DNA from: Alopecurus myosuroides
Lineage: Eukaryota; Streptophyta; Magnoliopsida; Poales; Poaceae
DNA length: 64,000 bases
Direction of reading: 5' to 3'
NCBI GenBank assembly: GCA_028641055.1
Contig: CM054059.1
Coordinates: 47,749,682 to 47,813,681 of the forward strand
Part shown: positions 47,505-60,100 of the stretch, piece after piece
Position numbering within the stretch: position 1 is the first letter of the stretch
Layout of the letters: each line of letters starts with the position of its first letter
Translations under genes and position numbers: made by a program
The notes under the pieces: model-generated
Told to the model about the DNA's origin: nothing
Database searches by the model: none
Seen by the model: the letters and a program-made list of their open reading frames with translations, nothing else

Positions 47505-49090
47505 TGATGCGCGTGATACACACGTTTGTTGGGATACCCCAAGAGGAGGGTGTGATGAGCACAACGGTAGGAATTTCCCCTTAGTTAAGAACCAAGGTTA
47601 TCAATCCAGTAGGAGAAAGAGGATCTTCGGAAGGTTGATGCCACTGACGGTGGTGATGGCGCCTCACCGGTCTCAGCAACAACGCGGAACCTGCACACAA
47701 CACAACCAAAATAATTTGTCCCAACGGTATAGTGAGGTTGTCAATCTCCCCGGTCTTGCTGAAAACAAAGATTAGACGTATAGTGTGGAAAATGGTGTAT
47801 GCTTGCAGTAAGTAAAGAAAAGCAGGAAATTGTAGAGGTTTGTTTAACAGTGTAGGAAAATGGACCGGATTCATAGGTTCACTAGTGGTGTCTCTCCATA
47901 AAAGATAGCATGCTGGGTGAACAAATTACAGCTGGGAAATTGACAAACAAAGTTTGCACCGTAGCGCACATTCATGACATGATGACTACTATGATATTTA
48001 GTGCGGGCATTACAACAATATACATAGACCGTAATCCAACTGCATCTTTGACTAATAATCCACCCTCAGGTTATCATCCGAACCCCCTTAGGTATTAAGT
48101 TGTAAACAACAGATAATCGCATTAAGCAATGTGTGTAATGTAAGCAATGATTGTACACGCAGGCACTCACAACGCTATTTTCTCCCTAGTGGCAACAACA
48201 CATCCTCCCACGTCACGTTTCTTCCACTCGAGCACAGGCGAAAAGAAGGCATGAACCCAACTATCAAGCATAAATACTCCCTCTTGGAGTTAGTAGCAAC
48301 TACTTGGCCAGAGCAATCACTAGCAACGGAAAGCATGCAAGATCACAAATAACATATGCGATAAAGACTATAATCAACTTGGCATAAGTTTGATATTCAT
48401 CGGATCCCAGCAAACACAACACATAGAGTTAAATAAGAACAATCTCGATCATGTTAGGCAGCTCACGAGATCTAAACATGGAGGCATAGGAGGAGAATAC
48501 AACCATATAGCTACTGCTATGGACCCGTAGTCCAATGATGAACTACTCACGCATCACTCCGGAGGCAGGCATGGTGATGAAGAGGCATGCGGTGATGATC
48601 TCCTCTCCGGCAGGGTGCCGGGAGACAGCTTTAGAACCCCCTGATCTAGGGTTGACGATGACGGCGGTTGCGGAACTTTTCGGGGATATTTGATCAGGTC
48701 CTTAGGGTTTTCCATCCGGGGGGAATAAATAGGCGAAAGGGCAAAGGCGGTGGAGCCCTGGGGCCCCACACCACCCCCCGGCGCGGCCAAGGGGGTGCGC
48801 CACCCCATGGTGTGGGCCCCCTGGTGCCCGTCTTCGACTCCTCTTCGGTCTTCTGGATGCTTCCGGGGAAAATAGGAACTTCGGGATTTGTGGGGTCCGA
48901 TTCCGAGAATATTTCCAGAACAACTTTTCTGAAATAAAAAACAGCACAGGGAATTGGCACTTGGCATCTTGTTAATAGGTTAGTCCCGGAAAACGTGTAA
49001 AAATGCTATAAAGAAGGGAGAAAATACGTAGAAATTGGCATAATATCATCATGGAGCATCATAAATTATAGATACGTTGGAGACGTATCA
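47505..49090 (-). repeat. 5' LTR of retroelement copy 2
   Basis: 1586 bp, beginning TGATACGTCTCC on the minus strand and ending GCGCATCA. It is homologous to 14344-15942 over its full length. Confidence 0.85.
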
Positions 49091-49560
49091 CTCGGCGAGC
49101 ATCTCCCAGCTCTGCACCTTACCACGACCCGCAGACGCACCGCGTCAAGCCCAGCACACCACCCGCCCGGGCCCGCAAGGCCCAGATCGAGCCCGACCGG
49201 GCCCAGATCTTGCCCGTGCTGCCGACCACCCCGCCCCTGGCGCCCACCCCGCCGCCGGAACGCTACCCGCAGGTCCTCGCCGGCCGGCACCAGAGCACGC
49301 GTGCACTGGTCGTCGCCAAGCCGACCCAATCGCCGCTGCTGCTCGCAGCAACCATCTGCGCCAATGGGGGCCCAAAGCCGAGAGCCAGACCCCGCTGCCG
49401 CCGTCCGCTGCCCAGAGTTGTGCCCGGCAGCTTCATCCGGCCGGCGGCGAGGGGGTGGAGGCGGGAGGAGGGGGAGTGGCGGCCGGGCAACTGGGGTTCT
49501 GCCCGGGATCCTCTACAAAATTCCCAACACCCTTTATCGTTAGATCCCTCTCTACTCTGT
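49091..49560. other. GC-rich block of unknown origin
   Basis: Strongly C/G-rich, with several overlapping Pro/Arg-rich frames on both strands and no recognised domain. It begins ctcggcga, the same eight bases found at 43252-43259 beside the other end of retroelement copy 2. It could be a gene-derived fragment carried by a transposon. Confidence 0.4.
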
Positions 49561-49754
49561 ACCGCTCTCTCTCATCTCCCCTATGGATCTCGTAGAAACA
49601 TATTGCAGATGACATCGCGATCCAAATTATTTCCTTTTTTCAAATCTACTTGTGATAAAACTATAAAATATCTTGTGCTAACAGTTACTAAATATATTTG
49701 TTGACAGCAGTAGTATCATTTTGAGTGAATTTTTTGTTTGGAATATTTCCTGTA

Positions 49755-49950
49755 GGGCCTCTTTGGTTCAAATTATTTTCATAATAAATTTGGAAGATTC
49801 TATTTGATAGTCCTATATTATTTGTCTCGTTTGTAGAATTGGAAATGATAGGAACTCCTCTCATAGGCTACTCTTCAAGTAGTAATATAGAAAATAACTC
49901 CTTAATTCTTTTGGCATGTAGGAATTCTATTTCCTGTAGGGCCTATTTGG
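49755..49950. other. Spacer with Tourist-like terminal phrases
   Basis: The phrases gtagggcctctttggttcaa (49753) and tgtagggcctatttggccca (49933) resemble ends of PIF/Harbinger-type MITEs (GGGCCTGTTTGG) but are in direct, not inverted, orientation. A complete element cannot be delimited. Confidence 0.35.
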
Positions 49951-50945
49951 CCCAGAAGTAGGCCTTTTGATCGGGGCTCACGTTAGCCATGTTGGTTGAC
50001 ATGATCGAGTGCTTTTCGTCCTTCTCCGCCGCCTTCGCTTTTTCCGTGGCCAAAGCAAGAAAGGTATCCCGCCTGTTTTGGATATCGGCGTGCATCTTCT
50101 GTTTGATCGTTGTCGATGCGGCCACCTCCTTCAAGTACACGACCATGGCATCTTGTATGCCGGCTGCCGCTGCCGACCTCTTTCCAGTCTTTTCCTTCTT
50201 GGTCCAAATAGGTCGTTCGGCGCTTCTCCCCGGCATCTTGGTTTCATTCACGTCGCCCCCTCCTCCCCTTTGTCGGCCGAAGTGAGCCACCAACACTTCC
50301 ACTTTGGGAAGCTTTGAATCTTGCTCCAAACATGCATGAACTTGAAAGGCTTCCTGCCATCCATGTTTAGCTCGACATACATCTTGTGAGCATCCTTCAT
50401 CTACACAAAGGTCGGCGTCATACTAAGAAGGAAAGTAGAAAAAAGGACATGGAAACAACTTGAAAGGCTTCTTACTTTCATCACGTCGTTCTTGTCACTC
50501 GCGTCCCTCATGTAGACTTGATCACGGCAACCATGAAATTTGTTGCAAAGCCCTTGAAGAATCGCCCACCGGTTCTCAATTTATTTTGCATTGCGATCGG
50601 GTAGTTTGTCGTGCTTTTGGTATGCCTTCCTTTCGTTGAAATCTTTGAAAATGCGCTTCCAATACGTCTCACGTGTTTGTTGTGTGCCTTTGCATGCGTC
50701 AATGCTCATGAACATCCATGATTCGGCCAACGGTTCATCCTTCAAGATAGACAACGTCTTGCCTCGGCATCCTGACTTCTCGATGGTCTGATTGGTGTCG
50801 TCGTCATGGACATCTTCTTCACCCATGGAGATATCCTCGTCATGAACATTGTCGTAGGCCTGTCCACCGTCACCTTGCCCGAATCGATTGGCGTCATAGT
50901 AGTCGGTCGAGTTGTGGATAATGGCATGCACCGCCTCCTATCAAA
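49945..50945 (-). pseudogene. PIF/Harbinger ORF1-like (Myb/SANT, NAM-associated) relic
   Basis: The minus strand reads, over several frames: an acidic N-terminus (50581-50931, ANRFGQGDGGQAYDNVHDED), then DEPLAESWMFMSIDACKGTQ and TYWKRIFKDFNERKAYQKHD, the Myb/SANT-like helix region of Harbinger ORF1 proteins. KGFATNFM and the VYMRDASDKNDVMKM, MDGRKPFKFMHVW and KRSAAAAGIQDAMVVYLKEV parts follow, down to 49945. These are typical of the DNA-binding partner of the Harbinger transposase and of related plant GST-T3-like repeats. Frameshifts near 50580, 50510 and 50330 show it is not functional. No DDE transposase lies nearby. Confidence 0.7.
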
Positions 50946-51369
50946 CACTTGGCAATCAACACTTAACTCACCTAGCCAGCCGGCCTCTCACACACGCATA
51001 ACGGCAACAACAAATTCGAGCAAAAATTAATGCACACAAATATAAATTCGAAGAACAATTTGTTGGTCTACGCTGCAGAATTTAAAAGAGTTCCCTACGT
51101 AGTCCGCCAAGATCATTATGCAGATAACGAGGCATGCCCATACATGCGAGGATCAGGATAACGACTCACAGGGAAGCAGATCGATTTTGTCGTAGAAGAG
51201 TTCTGAACAATCGTAGATCCTCACAACTATGCCTAGTATAGCTAAGTCTTCCCTCGTCAAGGATCACATGTGTAATCCCTCTTATGGTGTGCACGTGTAC
51301 GCTCGTGTCAACTCGTCAGCGCTCCGCCGTCCAGGACTCAGCACCGACGAAGAGAGATAGCCTTTCGGC

Positions 51370-51560
51370 TTTGCTAATTGGTAGCTCTAATCAGCTCTGA
51401 TTAGAGCTATTATGAATCTGGAAGTTCTCAACACATGAGAAAGAAGAGCTAGGTCTAATCGGGAGAGTATAACTCAAAACCCGATTAGAAGAGGCTCTAA
51501 TTCAATTAGACATGTTCTAATTAGAGGCTCTCTAATTAGATCTCTAATCCCGAGAGACAG
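51370..51560. repeat. AATTAGAG-rich inverted and direct repeat patch
   Basis: Multiple copies of ctaattagag / ctctaattag and ctctgattagagc occur in both orientations within 190 bp, so short hairpins are possible. It may be a remnant of a transposon end. Confidence 0.45.
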
Positions 51561-51939
51561 AGATAGAGAGAGATGGGCCATTGGGGGGGGTACCAGACAT
51601 AAATTTGATAGGTGGACACGTCGCTGGAGACAGAGAGAAGAAAACCCAAGAGCACTAGAACCTCGCTGGAGCCCCGCACCGTACCTCCACGCCCAACTCC
51701 GGCAACCAACCATCGACGGCGCAGGATCCATGCCTCCCCGCGTTTTTCTCCAATGCAACCGGAGGAGACCTCGGAGGACGCGCTCCCGTAGCTTCCTGTG
51801 ACGACGCGACGGTGGTGGCGCTAAGGGCCGTTGCGGCCACGGAGGCGGTTGCTGCGGCGGAGGCCGCTATAGAGGTTACAGCGACGAAGAGCAGGCCCGC
51901 CCCAGGGGAACGAGAGGGTGATGCTCGTCTCCCACATAA

Positions 51940-52035
51940 TTCGAGGTTTGGGTTTTCCGCCTTCTTCTTAGAAGTTCTAGATCATTACGGTGTCCAACCT
52001 CATAACCTTACTCCCAACAGCATCATCTATATTTC
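51940..52035 (+). pseudogene. Fragment of the antisense gypsy-type transposon domain
   Basis: The plus-strand frame reads FGFSAFFLEVLDHYGVQPHN then LTPNSIIYIS, the N-terminal signature of the plant gypsy-type transposon domain (PF04195-like). In related proteins it reads FPLSPFFLEVL..YGLQLHHLTPN. Both flanks are unrelated, so it is an isolated exon fragment. Confidence 0.6.
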
Positions 52036-52352
52036 CGGCGCCCCAGGAAGGCCCCAAATTTGGGGGTGGGCTGGGTGTACCAAATTTGGAGGTGGCGATG
52101 TGGGCGGTTTTTGGTCTGGACCCCCAATGGGCCATTGGGGGTGCCGGTGGAGATGCTCTTACCTCTTCTGTAGTCATGTGTCTATGTCCTTGCAAATGAT
52201 AAAGAAAATAAAATATTTCCTTCGTTTTAAAATAATCGTCGTTGAAATGGGTCTTAATGACAATTATTTTGAGATGGAGTCAGTATTACTTCAGAGATTA
52301 TTTTGTTTGGACTCTGCACTGATTACTCGGAAGTCGCGAGTGTAAATCCGTA

Positions 52353-52430
52353 CTCCCTCCGTTCCGTATTATAAACCGTTTTGTCAAACTAAATTAGTTT
52401 GCCAAAACTGTTTACAATATGGAAGAGAGG
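52353..52430. mobile_element. Short Stowaway MITE
   Basis: 78 bp between TA duplications (52351-52352, 52431-52432). The left end ctccctccgttccgtattataaa pairs with the complement of the right end, and nearly the whole element forms one hairpin centred on aaattagttt. It is followed by a 15-18-base T run. Confidence 0.85.
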
Positions 52431-52435
52431 TACTT

Positions 52436-55400
52436 AGTTTTTTTTTTTTTTTTTGAGCGGAAGCAGTACTTACTAGCTGTGATGACCAGTGAGACCGAAC
52501 AAAGTGGGCCACCGCAACGAGGACTGTCCGTCTGCCCAGTGGGGTCCAAGAGGCACGTGACAGTCTCTCCCACATGGACCGACACGTGCCCTACCACTTA
52601 ATTACCTTTCTTCGGGGCTGGCAATACACGTTACAGCCACGTGCAGTGCCAACGACATTACCCTTTGCTTTGTACCACTAGTACAGGAGACCGTTCCGTT
52701 AATCATCTTCCTCTTCCTCCCTGGTCTCTCTCAGATAAATAAACTAAGCTAGCATCGTCTCCTCTTGCTAATTACCTAGCTAATTACTAATTAACCAGGG
52801 TCAGAGCGACGTTGTCAGTGACCAATTATAACTAGAATGCATCAACCGGGTGCATTCAGACACCAGAGTGCTTTTTGGCATGCAGCCATGATAATATGCT
52901 TAATCTAAGGGCATGTGCGAAAGACGATGGAAAAAAAAGAGAACGGCGACCGCTACCAGGTGTAGATCTAGAGTGAGTGAGAGACGACCAAAATCCAAAA
53001 GTAGCCATGATTCATTCCAGAACGGCACAAATTAGTACTAACAACTTTCTTGTTTTTCATCATCATAATATTTTTCTGGTGGTGGTTTCGTACATAAGTG
53101 CGTACTACGTACTTGCGTGATCCTCCTAATTAGAGAGTCAACATCCGTTACGACTTTTTGAGTGGTAGTAATGAGTTTTTTTTTTCTCTCAAGAAAATAG
53201 TAGTACTTCTAGCAGAGATTAGTAATTAAGAGCTGGAAAGTAATTAGGGTGGATGGGAAACGAATGTTTCTTGTGATCCGGATCAGATCCGACGCAGATG
53301 TTTCACTGGCCGGTGAGCTGTTTATAAGAAGTTGAGAGAAGCTAAAGGTCACTCTCATCTTTGTTAAACATGGCAATTAAAGCAAGCAAGAAGTAAAGCA
53401 GCGAGCAGATCTTCCACGGATAACAAAGGTCGCCAATGCTCAATGCCCAGCGCGACGGGGCACACACGCACCACCTTTTCTTTTTCTCCTTGTAGATCAG
53501 TGCAATGGTTGCTTGTTTCAGAAGCACACAACAGCGATTGGTGCCACAGAAAACAGCATGCTCACTTGCTCTTTGCATGGATGGACCAGATGATAGACAG
53601 ATAGGTGGCGCAAGTCCCTTCAGATGGAGCACAATTTGGTTGGGGTTTGTTGCGTTGCTAATGAACTGTTCTAGCTTAATTAATCCGAGGGTGGTTAATT
53701 GATTGATTAGTGGCCAAGTGGAGTGTCGCTGTCAGAGGGTTGGGAGGCAGTGACAGGCTACTCCATGTTGCTTCTGGAGGAAAAAGAGCAGGCTTGAGGG
53801 GACTGGATCAGAGTGACTGCGTGCCCTCTGATCTCCCTCAGTATGAGGTCCAGCGGCAACGGGGGTTCCCTACTATTATTAGGTTTGCATGCCCGTCTGG
53901 ACTGTAGGGCACAAACTATTATTATTGTTATGCTTGTCCTAGAACAGCATACAGTTTCGTGAATATTCCCTGGAAATTGCAGGAATAATCAAGCAGATGA
54001 ACAGACACCTTATGAAAACAATTGTGGTCGGTCGACATAAGAGGAAGTACAGAAAACATAGATATAAATCCTTGATGCTTAAGAGTAGGTGCATCAGTTC
54101 CACATATATGAACATGCATGATTGAGGTTAGGACCATGATTAGCGATTGGTGCACATGCATGGGAGGTTTTGCAATTAGCGCTAGCTTTGCGGCCGGGCT
54201 AAACCCTGCGTCCTAATCTGACAAGCTGTACTCGTAGTACAATATGTTGATCTGGATCCTTGATGGCAGTGATGGGATAGCAGTATTATCTTAATACGCT
54301 AATGAAAATAGAAAGATTAAAGAGGTACTAGTGCAACTGTGCAAGTATATATGCAACACAATTATTTGGGGCCTTGCCATCTGTTGGAAGGACAGATGAA
54401 TGCTTATCCGGGATGCTCGTGTCTACCTACCAAGCTACCGATCCTCTTCCTGATGCTTAGGCCAAAAAGAGAAGGAAAATTTCAGTTGGCATGCTAGGTT
54501 ATATATGTATACTTCATGAATAATAATTCGTGAAAAGGTCATGTCGGGACTATTCTTCAAACATTTTTTTAGTTTTGAATAAAACTTCAAGTAATAATGA
54601 AGCCTTAAGAAGAAATTTTCAGCAGAGATGATTGCTTAACAGAAAGGGGAATGTACTTGATTAAGCAATATTAGTTAAGGAGAGATCGGACTTCCATTTC
54701 AAAACAGATTTGCCAGGTTCGTCAGGGGGGGCCTAATCGTAGCAGAATAGCTCTAGCCTTTAGGTGGAGCGTTAATTCAATCTGTTAGTTGAGGCAATCG
54801 TTTGTGGATGCTACAGCTAATTAACTGTCTCCAGGCAGCTACTGGGCATCTTATTTATATTAATACGAAGTAGGAGAACAAATAAATGATTGATGGATGC
54901 ATTTTTCATGAAACAGAATCCAGAGACTCTGGCTGATCCGACGTACGCACACATTCGTATCGTCCAAATACAAGAACAGCTGAACTTGTTCACAGGGTCT
55001 CAAATTTTGGTAAGTAATAAAATACTTTTTGCCCCGCCGGAAATTTGAAAGTTATTTCAGCATTGTTACAACAAATTTCGTTGAACTGATTAATCGGAAA
55101 AACATCAAATTTTATGTTTGCTAGAATTTAGTTTGAATCTACTCCGAAATCATTTTCCCCGGACCTCATCCCATGAATCTGTTTTTATTAGTCTCCTCAG
55201 ACCATGAGTGGTAGAAATAAAACCTGGTACATACCGCACATAATGATGCTGAAGGAGGTTTGGTTTAAGGATCAAGGGTGATGCATATCAATGGGACAAA
55301 AGTAAATGCAATCCTACCATAGGGTCTAAATATCGTTGCTCCATTGCAAGGCAAGGGTAAGCAGAGGCAGAGCGATGACAAGATAGCTACTAATTAGCAT

Positions 55401-56950
55401 CTAGGAAGCTTAGAGAGATGGGAAGAACCCGGTGAAAACGACAAGTGTTAGCTGGGTAGCTCTAATCCTGGGGAGACTTTTGGCTGAGTAACCAGCACAA
55501 AGACAAGGAGGCTTCACCTCTCCCCTCACTCCTTTTCTCTTATGGTGACAACGATACCTCACCCAATAGGTGGTACTAGTGATCTACTAAGTAGTATGGA
55601 AGAAGTTGACAATATTCTTGTTTCTTTTTTCCGTTAGCTAGCTAGAGGAGCACCATCTCTCTCTATTTTCCTATCTGTGTCACCTAGTAGCTAGCTAGTT
55701 GTTTTGACAGCACATTGCAGCATGATAAACCACTCCCCTACAAGATGCTCGTGCCTCGTGCCTAGCGTCAAACTTGCAAGCAACGGATGGGTTAAGCGTA
55801 CTGCACTCCGCCTTGACACGACAGTTGAGTCCTGTCTACCGCAGGACAAGGTTGTGGCTTATGGGTAGAGTCTATGAACAAGTAATGGCGATTAGGACAA
55901 GACAGCCGAAACTGATGATGATCCACAAAAATGTCTAGGCTAGATCATTTATTTATTTATTTACCACCATGCACCTTCGGCGAAGCCATGTGCTGCGAGG
56001 AACACGAAGCAGCACCCAAACCGAACCGAAGAATCCTCCTCGTAAGCCCAGCCCAAGCGAGACGACTTTCACGGCACGAGCCGACAGTTTAAACTCGTGA
56101 TCGTCCCCTGGTCTACGGCCCCTGTCCTCGGGGTACCTTGATACGCGGCCACATGCCACGCCACATTTATACGAACCGCTGCATGTTGCTACAGTGGACG
56201 GAGGTAGGGCGAGCACGCACATGGACAAGGGAACGTTGTTGAGGAGTACTACGACGCCACCATATGTATATTAATTAATCTCACCTCACCATATGTCTCT
56301 TGTCGTCGTCCTCGCCTTGGAGCATCCAATGGCACATGGACTTGAGTGGACGGATCGCTGCCCGTCGTCACTAGAGGGACACCGCATGTTACTGCATGCC
56401 AACTGTTGTTGGGTTTCATGAAGCCTATCCACGAGCTAATACCCTGAGTAGATTCGAGGAGAACTCTCGTGTACATGTACACGTACAGCAAATGTTGCAT
56501 GGTAGCAGCTGAGTAGATTGAGGGAACGTGGGCGTGCTTTCATGCCACAGTACTTGTACTATGTGGGTATGGATACCAGCTGAATAACGATGGACTAGAG
56601 GGTACGTGTGAGCCAGACTCGGGGACTGTATTGCTGTACTGGTTGTAGTACTGACCCCCTGCCCTGATTCCGTCCTGGGCGAATAAACTTGGTGCAGGAC
56701 GAATAATCCTGCCGTGTCCATCCGCCCATTCAAGCCCCGAATGGTGGGTGGTAATAAAAATGCGACGTCCTCAGAAACACAACCTGCATTCCATTTCCAT
56801 CAGATTAGTTCGAGACCATGTGATGGGATATGGCATACGTGCACACATTCAGGTCTCAGATCTTTCTGCAGATGGCTCTGAACCACTGATGCCACAGACG
56901 GACTGGACTGCTTCGCATGAGCTGCTTGCGAGAGGGGATACCACAGGACT
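52436..56950. other. Intergenic region without recognised gene
   Basis: Both strands were read. There are only short, unrelated open frames, no transposase or RT motif, and no tRNA-like or known microRNA-like string. Local A/T and CT-rich patches occur. It may hold the promoter of a gene outside the window or old unrecognisable repeats. Confidence 0.5.
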
Positions 56951-57174
56951 GAATGAATAAATAAAAAACTCACTCAAAAGCACCGACGAATAATAAGATT
57001 GCGCATGTTACAGTTCCAAACTCACAATCAGAGGGTCCAACTACACTCAGGAAAAAAAATCTTTCGAATAGCAGGCACACAGTCAGTCATCGCGAGAGCG
57101 AGGAAGCACTGCTGGGATCACGCCAGGTGTTAGATATCACTTCACCTGATTTCCGCAAAAGGCTTGACAAGGCT

Positions 57175-60100
57175 TTAGGCCTTCTTAGGTCTGCCTCGGC
57201 CTCTCTTTCCACCCCGTCCCGAGCTTTCCGCTTTGGCGGGAGGGCTCTCAGTCTTCTTCGGCCGGCCTCTGCCCCTTCCGCCTGACTTTGGCTCTGGGGT
57301 AGCCTTTTTGGCTCCCCTGCCTCTCCCCCTACCCGACGGCTTGCGGCCACCCCTGCCACCCTTGGCATGTCCGTTTTCATCGTCTGAACTCTCGTCCTCA
57401 GCTTCTTCTTCTGATTCAGAGAGATCCTTGGCTTTCTTACGCTTATTGGACTTTGAATTGGCGCCAGCAGGCGCCTTCTTGGTGACCTTCGCCTCCACTT
57501 TCTCCTCTTCTACTGCAGAGGACAGTTCAAAACCATCCATGAGTACACGTAAAACAGAAGGATGGAAAACAATATGGTAAAAGCATTTTAGCAGTCAACG
57601 CAATTATCTCTTCTTCATTTTTTGCTATGACGGTCAACACAATATACATGTAAAAGAAAACGCTTCTACTGCTGTGAACAGTTCAAAACCATCCATGACC
57701 ATGACTACACAGAAAGGAGCAGAATGGTAAATTGGTAAAGCATTATGGCAAGCATTTTACCAGTAAACATAGTTCTCATGTAAACAAGCAGGATTTCGGT
57801 TGTATGAATTCACGCAAGGTGCATTACAGGATAGCCATAAAATCAACTGTCTTAGATGCACTCATGCACTGCAGTTGCAGAGTAATTTTATTAAAAAAAA
57901 TAGCATGTGAGAGTGCACTATTACCAGTACTAGATCCATCATACACTGCGAGCAATACTTAACACTAGATTCGCCTAAAAAAGCACCTGGATGGACCGAA
58001 ATAACCAAGAACCTATTAAGCTACCGTTGTACTGTTGCCAAACATCACGCCAACGCATATGCAGTTATGTTTTCTAGGTTTATACTGACCAATGACATTT
58101 GTGCCATGGGCTAGTTCAACAAATTGCAAGTGCTAATTTATTCGTCAGGGAGAGTAAGGTCCAGAACTCATTTAGCACACAATCGAGTTCTTGATACCAA
58201 AGCATCGCAAAAAAAATAACAGTTACCAACTCCAAACATAAACCCCGCAAAAAAAACTTCTAAACATAAAAATTAAGCAGAAAATGAACTATTTTACAAT
58301 ATAGCAAATTATCTTATATGAAAGAAGAATCTAAAAGAAAAGGAGGTTTAATATTCCTTATTTAACAGATCAAGTCAAAACCAGGATCATTATAACCATT
58401 AAATGGTTCAAGCTTGCAGAACAATGCATGTGTAATAGTTAACCAACGAAAAATAAGATCAGCGCAAACCTTGAGTGGAGGTATCACCATCATAAATATC
58501 CAGCTGAGACAAAAAAAAAAATGCATACATATATTAGCTGGGCAATAAAAAGATTTAACAGGAAATCCATATTAAGAGGGATGAACTAGACACTGCTGCT
58601 TATCTGTCACAAATTTAAAATATGTTATTATTAGCCTAAGCACTACTCCCTCCGTTCCGTTAAATAGCGCGTGCATTTTTCGTCACGCATGTTTAATCAT
58701 ATTTATTTCGCATATTTAATCATATTTAGCATGCCTATATGTGACTGATCACCTGGGTCTATTACTAATATGCTAATTTAGTTCCCGAGGACAAGTGTCA
58801 CGTCATGGTTGAACATATCTCAATTTGCGATGGATGGCTTGAAGAAAGTCTCTAGAATCCAAAGTTCGCCATAACATCCAATAGATGATGTAGAATACAT
58901 GAAGTATTTGAGATTACAGCTATACATACAAGAACAAGAAAGTTCAAGTGCTGATGAATCGTACCCATTTCTTTTGATTAGCTTTAGCATCACAAATAAT
59001 AATATAATGCATTAAATTTTAAACTCGGGGTAGCATTAAGCAGGCAAACCATTCATGCATGAAAGCACATATATAGTTACCTCGTCAAGCTTCGCACCAG
59101 CTTTTGCTCTGTCCACTACAATCAGGGACAGTCCATATCCACAACCAACACTGCAGAAAGTGTTCTCGACTCAATATTGACTATGCTACTAGCACTAGGA
59201 ACTAAGAGGAGATGCAACTAGGTACGCATTGATTTAGTGCAATTACCTTGTAACATGCATCCCGTCAAGACTGTCAACTTTTTTAGGATTCGCCGATGAC
59301 CTATATTAAATTGTAATGCATACAAATAACATGTAAGAGAAGATTAAACAGTTTGCAAGGCTAGCATTTCACGCAATATCAGCATTTTAAACATACGTAC
59401 TTTTGCCCATTAGGGCCGTAACCAAGCTCTCCAAATTGGGCAGCACCCCAGCTTATGCAAGAATCATCTGCACCGACAACGTGGTGCATGTTACCAGAAG
59501 CCATGCAGCGGACATTCCAACCACTGAAGCAAACAAAGCATCAATTAAATAACATAACTGAGGACAATAGGTAAATAGTAGAAAGCCCGTTGTGATGGCA
59601 CTGTGTGTAACTATAGTATTGTACAGTTATTTAACAGTTTGAAAAGTACCTTAAATCCATTAGTGGCTTCGGATACATCCAGTCATCGCCGTTAATCTTC
59701 ATCTTTCCCCACATGTACATCTGTCCGCCACCTAATAAGCAAACGAAACGTCCATTAATTGAAAATGGCATTTTAGTTCTGATTGTTGCAACACAATCAA
59801 CACCAATCTGGTTGGTAGTTCAAAGAATAACAACAATATTTGCCACAAGATGTAAATAGCAGTATGTGATATAACTCACATCTAACTGGCAGAAGAAAAA
59901 ACTTCTTGAATAAATGTAAACCCAAGCACATGGAAAATAGAATGATTCTAGAATCATTTCATATGTCTCTTTCTGTAATGCACCTAAACCCAAGCAGAAG
60001 AGAGTACATGCCTTCCATAGTACAAGGAATAGCTCGATCATACGGAAGATAAGCCCACAAAGGGGACAATTTGACTGGATGAGCATCAAGTTGCCAGAAT

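Larger units (their letters stand above)
43270..49090 (-). mobile_element. TGATACGTCTC-type LTR retroelement, copy 2
   Basis: The 5' LTR is at 47505-49090 on the minus strand. The primer-binding site TGGCGCCGTTGCCGGGGA is at 47476-47493. About 3.55 kb of internal DNA has no pol, and a partial 3' LTR occupies 43270-43926. The internal part is too short for a full pol and holds only small gag-like frames, so this family behaves like a non-autonomous, large-retrotransposon-derivative type. It lies at the truncated 5' end of the MULE transposase. Confidence 0.88.

Noticed and set aside
49077..49704. Pro/Arg-rich open frames in the GC-rich block
   Set aside because: Several frames on both strands are open at once and none shows a family motif. 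One starts inside the LTR end.
53700..53910. A possible short non-coding RNA hairpin (tcagagtgactgcgtgccctctga)
   Set aside because: Only five-base arms pair and no longer stem could be drawn.
52436..56950. Search for tRNA, microRNA hairpins or CRISPR-like arrays
   Set aside because: No tRNA arms, no recognisable conserved microRNA string and no regularly spaced repeats were found. Only AT-rich or palindromic chance matches appeared.
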